From: an uncultured Prochlorococcus sp.
GTDB taxonomy: Bacteria; Cyanobacteriota; Cyanobacteriia; PCC-6307; Cyanobiaceae
Reading direction: 5' to 3'
Assembly: GCA_902622625.1 (NCBI GenBank)
Contig: CACNQS010000003.1
Location: 22,854 to 86,853, forward strand
Length of the DNA: 64,000 nucleotides
Shown here: positions 55,979-64,000 of the stretch, in pieces
Layout of the letters: each line of letters begins with the position of its first letter
How positions within the stretch are numbered: position 1 is the first letter of the stretch
Position numbers and translations under genes: made by a program
Notes under the pieces: model-generated
What the model was told of the DNA's origin: nothing
What the model saw: only the letters and a program-made list of their open reading frames with translations
Databases searched by the model: none

Positions 55979-57271
55979 TTAAGTAGATAAAGGAAGTAGA
56001 GAATCCTTTGAAATTAATTTTTCCTCTAATAATTCAGATAATAATCGAATTAATGCAATTTTGATGTGAGCTATGTGAGAACCACCTTGAACATAAATAT
56101 TGTAAGGATCTCTTAAAGGAGCATCAGCAGAAAATTCACTTGTACTACCTTCAATAAATGTACCTCCTGCCATTAATAATTTTGAATCATATCCATCCAT
56201 TGATGAAGGAACAACATTCAGAAAAGAATCTACTGGTGAAGAATTTTGAAAAGATTGACAAACTCTTTGTACCAAATCAGGATTATTCAATCTTACTGAC
56301 TGTATAAGATCGGATCGATATGTTGCTGGCTCTGGTAAAACCTTAAATCCCAAATTTTTAAAAACCCCTGCGACCATATCAGCACCCTTTAGAGATTCGT
56401 GAACAATTTGTGGTGATAAAAACAAACCCTGCAAAATTAATCTTCCTAGTCCAAAATTTATTCCTGCAGAAGAACCAATACCTGGTGAGGTTAATCTAGA
56501 ACATGCCATCTCAACCAAATCTGCATCTCCTGCAACGTACCCACCAGTAGGAACGATTGTTCCTCCCAAATTTTTAATCAATGATCCAGCAATTATATTT
56601 GCCCCTTTAGAAATTGGTTCACAATCTTCAACAAGCTCCCCATAACAGTTATCAACAAAACATATACAGCTAGGATCAAGAGAATGAACAAGACTACAAA
56701 TTTTTCCTATCTGATGATTCGTAAGAGACTTTCTCCAACTATATCCACAACTTTTTTGTATGAATACTAATTTGCATGAATTTTCTTTAAAAGAATGAAC
56801 AATTTTTTCTTCAAAAGAATCAAGATTCTCGCAAATATTTATTTGCTTATATTCAATCTCAAAATCTTTAAGTGAACCTTTTTCTCCTCCCCTTATTCCT
56901 ATGACTTCTTCTAACGTGTCATATGGCTTTCCTGTAAGTGATAACATTACTTCTCCAGGTCTAAGAATTCCAAATAAGACAGTACTTATTGCATGCGTTC
57001 CACTTACAAATTGCATCCTCACAGCTGCCTTTTCAGCAAGAAACAATCTTGCAAAAACCGCATCAATTTTTTCTCTAGATATATCATCATGACCACTACC
57101 AGAAGATTGATTGAAATGACTAGTAGAAACTTTTTCTTCCTTAAAAATTGTCAAAATATTTTCTAATTTCTGGAAAACCTGATTGGACCTTTCTTGGAAA
57201 ACTTTACTTAAACTCTCTTCGACAGAAAGAACAGCATTTTCAGCCAGTTTTAAGTTATTGTTTAGCATCAT
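55979..57271 (-). CDS. PLP-dependent Cys/Met-metabolism-like enzyme (so-called aluminium-resistance/methionine gamma-lyase family)
   Basis: SSGSGHDDISREKIDAVFARLFLAEKAAVRMQFVSGTHAISTVLFGILRPGEVMLSLTGKPYDTLEEVIG; FVDNCYGELVE; GSLIKNLGGTIVPTGGYVAG PLP-lysine region. Confidence 0.9.
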   Translation of the reverse strand: MMLNNNLKLAENAVLSVEESLSKVFQERSNQVFQKLENILTIFKEEKVSTSHFNQSSGSGHDDISREKIDAVFARLFLAEKAAVRMQFVSGTHAISTVLFGILRPGEVMLSLTGKPYDTLEEVIGIRGGEKGSLKDFEIEYKQINICENLDSFEEKIVHSFKENSCKLVFIQKSCGYSWRKSLTNHQIGKICSLVHSLDPSCICFVDNCYGELVEDCEPISKGANIIAGSLIKNLGGTIVPTGGYVAGDADLVEMACSRLTSPGIGSSAGINFGLGRLILQGLFLSPQIVHESLKGADMVAGVFKNLGFKVLPEPATYRSDLIQSVRLNNPDLVQRVCQSFQNSSPVDSFLNVVPSSMDGYDSKLLMAGGTFIEGSTSEFSADAPLRDPYNIYVQGGSHIAHIKIALIRLLSELLEEKLISKDSLLPLST

Positions 57272-57288
57272 TTTTATAAAAATTCATG

Positions 57289-57987
57289 TTATTTCTCAGA
57301 AGCTAAATTTCTTAATTCAGCTAGAAAATCATTAGGTCCACTACCCTGAAAAAAAGAAAGTTTTTTTGAAGCCTCATATAAATCAAGAAGTTCTCCATCT
57401 AATTCTTCTGCCGTATAATCTTTAATTCCTGCTATTACTTCAGCAAAACGTTCTCTACGAGCAGATTTATTGACAGCATAGGCTTCCATTACCTGAATTT
57501 TACATGATCTCCAAGCCTTATTCTGACAAAAATGCACTGAAAGAGCATCGCTTAAGGCAGAAGCTTCTTCATCTTCAATGTACCAGTCAAAAGATGACGG
57601 TAGAGATTTTAATCCTGAAAATATCTCGAATAACTCCCCGGCCGACAATGGATTACCAGAATCATTTTTTAGGGGTAATGCAGACTCTTCCAAAGATTTC
57701 CATAACTCCGGGTAATCACTTTCAAAACGATCCCTGATTCTTTCAATACCTTGATCAAGAATCGTATTAACCTGAGCTAAAGCAAGAAAAACTTCAGGAC
57801 CTGGCGAAGATAACTTACCATTCCTGAGATTAGAAATTTGCGAATTATGAACTTTACCTAAATCAAGAACTTCTGAAAGTAATGGCAAAACTCTGTGAGA
57901 CCATCCATTTCTTTCATGCCAGAGATGTATCAAATGAGCCATAGCCCTTCGACCTCTAGATAATTTATCGCGATATCCGAGACTCAC
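57289..57987 (-). CDS. Conserved hypothetical protein with HTH-like N-terminal region
   Basis: SRGRRAMAHLIHLWHERNGWSHRVLPLLSEVLDLGKVHNSQISNLRNGKLSSPGPEVFLALAQVN resembles an XRE-like HTH context; no recognised C-terminal domain. Confidence 0.75.
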   Translation of the reverse strand: MSLGYRDKLSRGRRAMAHLIHLWHERNGWSHRVLPLLSEVLDLGKVHNSQISNLRNGKLSSPGPEVFLALAQVNTILDQGIERIRDRFESDYPELWKSLEESALPLKNDSGNPLSAGELFEIFSGLKSLPSSFDWYIEDEEASALSDALSVHFCQNKAWRSCKIQVMEAYAVNKSARRERFAEVIAGIKDYTAEELDGELLDLYEASKKLSFFQGSGPNDFLAELRNLASEK

Positions 57988-58062
57988 AGATAATTAAACT
58001 TATCAATAGTATAGTATGATAATATTACATATCGGTAATTTTGAAAATAGTATTTCAATATC

Positions 58063-59001
58063 ATGAATTCAGTAATTTTCCTAGAAACAGCAAAATTAAA
58101 AAAACCTGTTCCAGCTGAAAAAGTTATAGAACTCTCAGAAAAATTACTGGAACCTTCCAGCCATTCAAAAAGATATCCTCCAAGACTACATAAAACGTGG
58201 GGAACAATATTTTTTATGGTTGCAATTCATATTCTATCTCTTGTAGCTATACAACCAAAATTTTGGAGTCTCCCTGCAGTCACTTCATTATTATTTTTTT
58301 ACTGGGTAACTGCTTGTTTAGGAGTCACTCTTGGATATCACAGATTGCTATCACACAGATCATTCATTGTTCCAAGATGGTTAGAAAGATTTTTTGCCAC
58401 ATGTGGAGCCATAAGTTGCCAGCATGGGCCAATAGATTGGGTAGGTTTACATAGGCATCACCACTCTTTTTCAGATACTGAAGTAGATCATCACAATAGT
58501 AAAAAGGGGTTTTGGTGGAGTCATATGGGTTGGATGTTTAAAGACGTTGAAGCACTAAAAGCTGTTCCAAAATTAAGTGCAGACCTAATCAAAGATCCAT
58601 ACTATAGATTTCTAAATAAGTATTTTTTATTCTTACAGATTCCTATTGGACTTTCTTTGTACGCCATAGGTCAAAAATTAGGAGTTGGAGGGTGGGCTCT
58701 AGTCCTTTGGGGAATTCCATTAAGGCTTGTGGTTGTTTATCACGTAACTTGGCTAGTAAACTCCGCGACGCATTGTTGGGGTAAAGCACCATTTGAAAGT
58801 GGTGATTCATCCAAAAACAATGCGTGGGTTGCTGCATTAACATTTGGAGAAGGTTGGCATAATAACCATCATGCATTTCCTAATTCGGCAAGACAAGGAT
58901 TATTTAAAGGTCAGATAGACATAACATGGGAACATATTAAGATTCTTGCTAAATTTGGCCTTGCAAAAAAAGTAAAGTTACCCTCTAGGTCTTATTATTA
59001 A
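58063..59001 (+). CDS. Delta-9 type acyl-lipid fatty acid desaturase
   Basis: Histidine boxes [38 protein letters not shown]. Confidence 0.96.
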   Translation: MNSVIFLETAKLKKPVPAEKVIELSEKLLEPSSHSKRYPPRLHKTWGTIFFMVAIHILSLVAIQPKFWSLPAVTSLLFFYWVTACLGVTLGYHRLLSHRSFIVPRWLERFFATCGAISCQHGPIDWVGLHRHHHSFSDTEVDHHNSKKGFWWSHMGWMFKDVEALKAVPKLSADLIKDPYYRFLNKYFLFLQIPIGLSLYAIGQKLGVGGWALVLWGIPLRLVVVYHVTWLVNSATHCWGKAPFESGDSSKNNAWVAALTFGEGWHNNHHAFPNSARQGLFKGQIDITWEHIKILAKFGLAKKVKLPSRSYY

Positions 59002-59021
59002 TTATATTGATCAATATTTTC

Positions 59022-59477
59022 ATGGCTAAAAGAGTACAAGTCGCATTAACTGAACCAATCGCATCACTAGGTAAAGAAGGTGATCTAGTTGAAGTAGCAC
59101 CTGGATATGCAAGAAATTTTCTATTGCCATATGGCAAGGCAATGAATGTAACACCGGCAGTCCTTAAACAAATTGAAAGGAAGAAAGAAAAAGAAAAAAT
59201 CGCTGCTGATAAATTAAAGCAAGAAGCTTTTGATTTCCAAACTGCATTATCTACAATAGGTAGGTTCACTATCAAAAAACAGGTTGGAGAAGATGGTGTC
59301 CTTTTTGGAACGGTTACCAATGGGGATGTTGCCGAAGCAATAGAAGCGGCAACTAAAAAAGAAATTGATAGAAGAAACATTACTGTTCCTGATATTCATA
59401 ATTTAGGTTCCTTTACTGCAAAAATAAAATTACATCCAGAAGTAAATGCAGAAGTAAATATTGAAGTAACAAGTTAA
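59022..59477 (+). CDS. rplI: 50S ribosomal protein L9 (start reassigned to the ATG at 59022)
   Basis: [40 protein letters not shown]; the track's TTG at 59007 adds five residues not expected for L9. Confidence 0.94.
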   Translation: MAKRVQVALTEPIASLGKEGDLVEVAPGYARNFLLPYGKAMNVTPAVLKQIERKKEKEKIAADKLKQEAFDFQTALSTIGRFTIKKQVGEDGVLFGTVTNGDVAEAIEAATKKEIDRRNITVPDIHNLGSFTAKIKLHPEVNAEVNIEVTS

Positions 59478-59535
59478 TCAATTTGTTGCATTATTTTAAA
59501 AAGTAGCCAGAGTATATATCTAAGCAATTAAAGAT

Positions 59536-60918
59536 ATGGTTTCCGTACCTTTTCCAAATAATGGGCAAAATAAAAATATTAAAAAGGATTTTAATAGTGA
59601 AAATTCTGGATTAGTACCTCCTCAAAACGTTCAAGCAGAGGAAGCTGTTCTTGGTGGCATACTTCTTGATCCAGACGCGATCGGAAGAATTGCAGACTTA
59701 ATTAAACCTGAAGCTTTTTATATAAATGCCCATCAAGAGATTTATAGAACTGCATTAATGTTACATACCCAGGGTAAACCAACTGATTTAACATCAATGA
59801 GTGCTTGGTTAGCAGATAATGGATCACTAGAAAAAATTGGAGGAAACAGCAAACTAGTAGAACTAGTTGAAAATGTTTCCTCTACAGCTTCCATAGAACA
59901 AGTTGCTAATTTAATTAACGACAAATTCATGAGAAGGCAACTTATCAGATCTGGAAATGAAGTGGTTCAGCTAGGTTTTGATCAGACTCAAGATACTAAT
60001 GAAGTTCTAGATCAAGCAGAGCAAAAAATATTTGAAATCAGTCAAGAAAAACCCTCAAAAGGCCTGACTCAAGCAGCTGAAATCCTTACAAGTACTTTCA
60101 ATGAAATAGAGTCAAGATCATTAGGTACTTCAGTAGCTGGTATTCCAGTAAATTTCTACGACCTTGATGCGATGACTCAAGGTTTTCAAAGAAGTGATTT
60201 AATAATTGTTGCTGGAAGACCTTCAATGGGGAAAACTTCAATAGTTCTTAATCTGGCTAAAAATGTTGCACAATCTCAAGATTTACCTGTTTGTGTATTT
60301 AGCCTTGAAATGAGTAAGGAACAGTTGACATATAGATTACTCTCTATGGAAGTTGGAATCGAAAGTGGCAGGCTAAGAACAGGAAGATTACAGCAAGATG
60401 AATGGCCATTACTGGGAGAAGGTATCAATTCATTAGGTCAATTACCAATATTTATAGATGACAAGCCTAACTTAAGTGTTTTAGAGATGAGATCTCTGTG
60501 CAGAAGATTAATAGCTGAACAAAAAAAAGAACTTGGATTAATCGTGATTGATTACCTCCAGTTGATGGAAGGATCAACCCCCGATAATAGAGTGCAAGAA
60601 CTTTCACGAATAACTAGAGGTCTTAAAAGCATGGCCAGAGAATTAAAAGTACCAGTAGTAGCTTTATCTCAGCTTAGTAGAGGCGTAGAGTCAAGAACAA
60701 ATAAAAGACCAATGTTAAGTGACCTAAGAGAATCAGGCTCTATTGAACAAGATGCGGACTTAGTATTAATGATTTATAGAGATGAATACTATAATCCAGA
60801 GACTGAAGATAGAGGAATTACAGAAATAATAGTCACTAAACATAGAAATGGACCCGTAGGAACTGTTAAATTATTATTTGAACCTCAATTTACGAGATTT
60901 AGGAATTTAGCTAATTAA
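59536..60918 (+). CDS. dnaB: Replicative DNA helicase DnaB (no intein)
   Basis: PPQNVQAEEAVLGGILLDPDAI, IVAGRPSMGKTSIVLNLAKN, VFSLEMSKEQL, IVIDYLQLMEG, DLRESGSIEQDADLVLMIYRDEYY. Confidence 0.97.
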   Translation: MVSVPFPNNGQNKNIKKDFNSENSGLVPPQNVQAEEAVLGGILLDPDAIGRIADLIKPEAFYINAHQEIYRTALMLHTQGKPTDLTSMSAWLADNGSLEKIGGNSKLVELVENVSSTASIEQVANLINDKFMRRQLIRSGNEVVQLGFDQTQDTNEVLDQAEQKIFEISQEKPSKGLTQAAEILTSTFNEIESRSLGTSVAGIPVNFYDLDAMTQGFQRSDLIIVAGRPSMGKTSIVLNLAKNVAQSQDLPVCVFSLEMSKEQLTYRLLSMEVGIESGRLRTGRLQQDEWPLLGEGINSLGQLPIFIDDKPNLSVLEMRSLCRRLIAEQKKELGLIVIDYLQLMEGSTPDNRVQELSRITRGLKSMARELKVPVVALSQLSRGVESRTNKRPMLSDLRESGSIEQDADLVLMIYRDEYYNPETEDRGITEIIVTKHRNGPVGTVKLLFEPQFTRFRNLAN

Positions 60919-60930
60919 ATCAATCCTAAA

Positions 60931-62898
60931 ATGCAAGATCATCACTCAACAAATGAATCTTTTGAAGTCATCGTTATTGGAGGAGGACATGCAGGATGCG
61001 AAGCAGCTATAACAACAGCAAAATTAGGATTTTCTACAGCCTTATTTACAATCAATTTAGATAGAATTGCCTGGCAACCTTGTAACCCTGCTGTTGGTGG
61101 CCCTGCAAAAAGTCAGTTGGTACATGAAGTTGATGCATTAGGCGGAATTATTGGTAAATTAGCTGATGAGACAGCTATACAGAAAAGAATATTAAATGCA
61201 AGTAGAGGTCCAGCTGTATGGGCATTAAGAGCTCAGACAGATAAAAGAGAATATTCAAAAAAGATGATTGAAATACTACAAAATACAGAAAATTTATCAC
61301 TAAAAGAAGCAATGATTACTGAACTCGATATCGCAAAAACTGAAGAAATTGGATTGAACTCAAAAAAAATCTTGAAAAAAAGAATAAAAGGTGTAAGGAC
61401 TTTCTTTGGTAGTTATTATTCAGCAAAATCAGTTATCATCACAGCTGGTACGTTCTTAGAGGGAAGAATATGGATAGGAAATAAATCAATGTCAGCTGGT
61501 AGATCGGGCGAACAAGCAGCAAAAGGTCTTACTCAAAATTTGCACAAAATTGGTATCAAAACAGAACGTTTAAAAACTGGAACTCCAGCAAGAGTTGATA
61601 AAAGAAGTATCATTTTTGATGAATTAGATATTCAACCAAGTACTGCAGCAGATAGATATTTTTCGTTTGACCCAAATATAAAAAATAATATGCCCCAAGT
61701 TAGTTGTCACATAACAAGAACAACTACCAAAACACATCAACTAATTCGAGACAATTTACATTTAACTCCCATTTACGGCGGTTTTATTGATAGTAAAGGG
61801 CCAAGATATTGTCCATCAATTGAAGATAAAATCGTTAAATTTGCTGATAAAGAATCACATCAAATTTTCTTAGAACCAGAAGGAATTAATACCCCTGAAA
61901 TATATGTACAAGGATTTTCAACAGGTTTACCCGAAAATATTCAATTAGAACTTTTAAGGACCTTACCTGGATTAGATAAATGTAAAATGTTGCGACCAGC
62001 ATATGCTGTGGAGTATGACTATATACCTGCAACACAGCTCCAAACTTCACTCGAAACGAAAGAAATTGAATATTTATTTAGCGCTGGACAAATTAATGGC
62101 ACTACTGGTTATGAGGAAGCAGCGGCACAAGGATTAGTTGCAGGAGTCAATGCGACAAGAAAACTAAACAAAAAAGACCCAATAATTTTCACTAGAGAAA
62201 GCAGTTATATAGGGACAATGATCAATGATTTAATTACCAAAGATCTTAAAGAACCATACAGAGTTCTCACTAGTAGGAGTGAATATAGGTTAACTCTTAG
62301 AGGAGATAATGCAGATAGGAGATTAACACCATTAGGTTATCAAATAGGGCTAATTAATGAGAAAAGATGGTCGGCCTATCAAGAAAAAATGAAACTCCTC
62401 GAGGAAGAGAAATTTAGATTAAATAACACTCGTTTAAAAAATACCGATGAAATATCAAAAAAAATAGAATTAGAAACGGGATCCAAAATCAAAGGCTCAA
62501 CAACTTTGAAAGAACTCTTAAAAAGACCAAACTTTCATTATTCAGATCTAATTAAATATAATTTGAATGAAGAAAATCTAGGTACTTCAATAGAGGAAGG
62601 AGTTGAAATAGATATTAAATACGAGGGTTACCTTAAAAGACAAAAAAACAACATTGAACAAATAAATCGTCAAAGCTGTAAATCTCTGCCTCAAGAAATT
62701 AATTATGAAAAGATAGATACATTATCTTTAGAAGCTAGAGAAAATTTGAATAAGATAAAGCCAAAAAATTTTGGTGATGCTTCAAAAATTCCTGGAGTAA
62801 GCAAAGCTGATTTAACTGCATTACTTGTTTGGCTAAAAATAAGAGAAATAAAAAAAGAAAAGGCAAATATTTTTGTCGAAAAAAAGTTATCATCTTAA
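60931..62898 (+). CDS. mnmG: tRNA uridine-5-carboxymethylaminomethyl modification enzyme MnmG (GidA)
   Basis: [89 protein letters not shown]. Confidence 0.98.
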   Translation: MQDHHSTNESFEVIVIGGGHAGCEAAITTAKLGFSTALFTINLDRIAWQPCNPAVGGPAKSQLVHEVDALGGIIGKLADETAIQKRILNASRGPAVWALRAQTDKREYSKKMIEILQNTENLSLKEAMITELDIAKTEEIGLNSKKILKKRIKGVRTFFGSYYSAKSVIITAGTFLEGRIWIGNKSMSAGRSGEQAAKGLTQNLHKIGIKTERLKTGTPARVDKRSIIFDELDIQPSTAADRYFSFDPNIKNNMPQVSCHITRTTTKTHQLIRDNLHLTPIYGGFIDSKGPRYCPSIEDKIVKFADKESHQIFLEPEGINTPEIYVQGFSTGLPENIQLELLRTLPGLDKCKMLRPAYAVEYDYIPATQLQTSLETKEIEYLFSAGQINGTTGYEEAAAQGLVAGVNATRKLNKKDPIIFTRESSYIGTMINDLITKDLKEPYRVLTSRSEYRLTLRGDNADRRLTPLGYQIGLINEKRWSAYQEKMKLLEEEKFRLNNTRLKNTDEISKKIELETGSKIKGSTTLKELLKRPNFHYSDLIKYNLNEENLGTSIEEGVEIDIKYEGYLKRQKNNIEQINRQSCKSLPQEINYEKIDTLSLEARENLNKIKPKNFGDASKIPGVSKADLTALLVWLKIREIKKEKANIFVEKKLSS

Positions 62899-63021
62899 AA
62901 GCATTCCGTTTGAGCACTGAATAATACACTTTTTAACTCACCAAAAATTTTATGGGAAGAAAAAGCCTCTACTTTTTTAGTAAAAAATTCATTACCAAAA
63001 ATATCTGGTCCATGGAAGTTA

Positions 63022-63522
63022 ATGCTGCTTGGGGATGGAAGTCCCACGAGACATTTACAACTTTTAACTAATCAAGAGACGAAAATTAAATTAATTTCAA
63101 TGCGAGTAGATCCTCTTTTCATTGAAGAAGGTCCTAAAGAATTAAATCAATTAAATGGACCTTTAATTAGGAGACAAGTATGGATTAAAAACAATAATAA
63201 AAACTTAGCATGGGCTGAAAGTTGGTGGAATGCAGAACAAGTAAATGAAAATTTAAAAGCCAAAGAAGAACCAATTTGGAAGAATTTGACACAAGACAGA
63301 TCAGAATTGTTTAGAGAAGTTGATCGAATTTCACTTGTTAATTCAAATTGGTTAGAGGATGAATTTTGTTTTAGAGGTCCATTCTGGTCAAGAAATTATA
63401 GATTTTTTCGAGACAAAAAGCCCCTAACAATTATTAGAGAAGTATTCAATCCACATTTAGAAACTTTACTAGGCTATTCAGGAATTAAAGAATTTACGAA
63501 ACTATACTCTTCTTCTTCTTGA
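63022..63522 (+). CDS. Chorismate lyase-like protein (Ycf21/UbiC-like family); true N-terminus probably further upstream
   Basis: MLLGDGSPTRHLQLLTNQETKIKLISM...GPLIRRQVWIKNNNKNLAWAESWWN...; the frame is open upstream back to 62914 with plausible coding sequence. Confidence 0.82.
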   Translation: MLLGDGSPTRHLQLLTNQETKIKLISMRVDPLFIEEGPKELNQLNGPLIRRQVWIKNNNKNLAWAESWWNAEQVNENLKAKEEPIWKNLTQDRSELFREVDRISLVNSNWLEDEFCFRGPFWSRNYRFFRDKKPLTIIREVFNPHLETLLGYSGIKEFTKLYSSSS

Positions 63523-64000
63523 TCTAGGGATATTTCTTGATCTTGATTGAACTTGTTGGTTTGATTGATCTCTCGACGTATTATTCTCTTTTTCTGAAGC
63601 TCTCTGCCATCTTTCAACTTTGAAATCCATTTGATCTGGCCAATCTTCGTCCTTACTCTCATTCACATAAGGTAATTTTTTTTGCTCAGTTGTCTGTAAA
63701 TTTTTGGTCTGCCTTAGAGATATTGCTTCTAAAGGTCTTTTTGAGTGCTGTTTAGCTGATTCATAAAAATTTGATTCTCTGGAAAATGTCTTAATATCGC
63801 TGTTATCATCATAAAAATTCTCATCATTCCAATCATCATTATCTTCATCAAAAAATAAATCCACTTTTTCAGATACCCATCTTCCTACTTTTTTAACACT
63901 CTTACTTGTTATTCCTTGAAAATCTGAATTCCTTCTTTTACCTGGCCTAGCACCAGATACTCCATCAACAAATTGTCTTCCAGTTTCGAAAATTTTATCA
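63502..64000 (-). CDS. Hypothetical cyanobacterial protein, acidic/low-complexity middle and Arg-rich C-terminus (partial, N-terminus beyond the right edge)
   Basis: The track's 63864 start is an internal GTG; the frame stays open to the window end: DKIFETGRQFVDGVSGARPGKRRNSDFQGITSKSVKKVGRWVSEKVDLFFDEDNDDWND... Confidence 0.85.
   Translation of the reverse strand, partial: DKIFETGRQFVDGVSGARPGKRRNSDFQGITSKSVKKVGRWVSEKVDLFFDEDNDDWNDENFYDDNSDIKTFSRESNFYESAKQHSKRPLEAISLRQTKNLQTTEQKKLPYVNESKDEDWPDQMDFKVERWQRASEKENNTSRDQSNQQVQSRSRNIPRSRRRRV

Noticed and set aside
59536-60918. Possible intein in dnaB (also considered for gyrB and dnaX)
   Set aside because: Lengths and uninterrupted motifs indicate no intein.

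Overview
The window is AT-rich, densely packed core chromosome from a marine picocyanobacterium, most likely a high-light Prochlorococcus (inference from base composition, short intergenic gaps and the gene set: psbZ, sqdB/sqdX, RpaB-like regulator, cobH, Ycf21/Ycf23-family genes). Most of it is housekeeping genes: ruvB (cut by the left edge), smpB, lysS, mreBCD, ssb, ahcY, rpoD-type sigma factor, mgtE, gyrB, miaA, infC, cysE, secA, ribH, mutS, holA, lysC, uvrB, tilS, rnj, dapA, asd, tig-clpP-clpX, dnaX, rpmI-rplT, thiG, sqdB-sqdX, gcvP/gcvH, a desaturase, rplI, dnaB and mnmG. There is one tRNA-Gly(GCC). I saw no mobile elements, CRISPR array, rRNA or defence island, and no convincing undescribed multi-gene system. 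The strongest non-routine observation is a degraded, internally deleted and frameshifted DUF561/Ycf23-family gene in the uvrB-tilS gap (about 33810-34149), which the ORF track misses. Secondary items are a divergent FluC/CrcB fluoride-channel pair downstream of gyrB, a chorismate-lyase-like gene whose conserved N-terminus has no canonical start codon, low-complexity tails on trigger factor and RNase J, and an HTH-PLP-gcvH-gcvP gene string.
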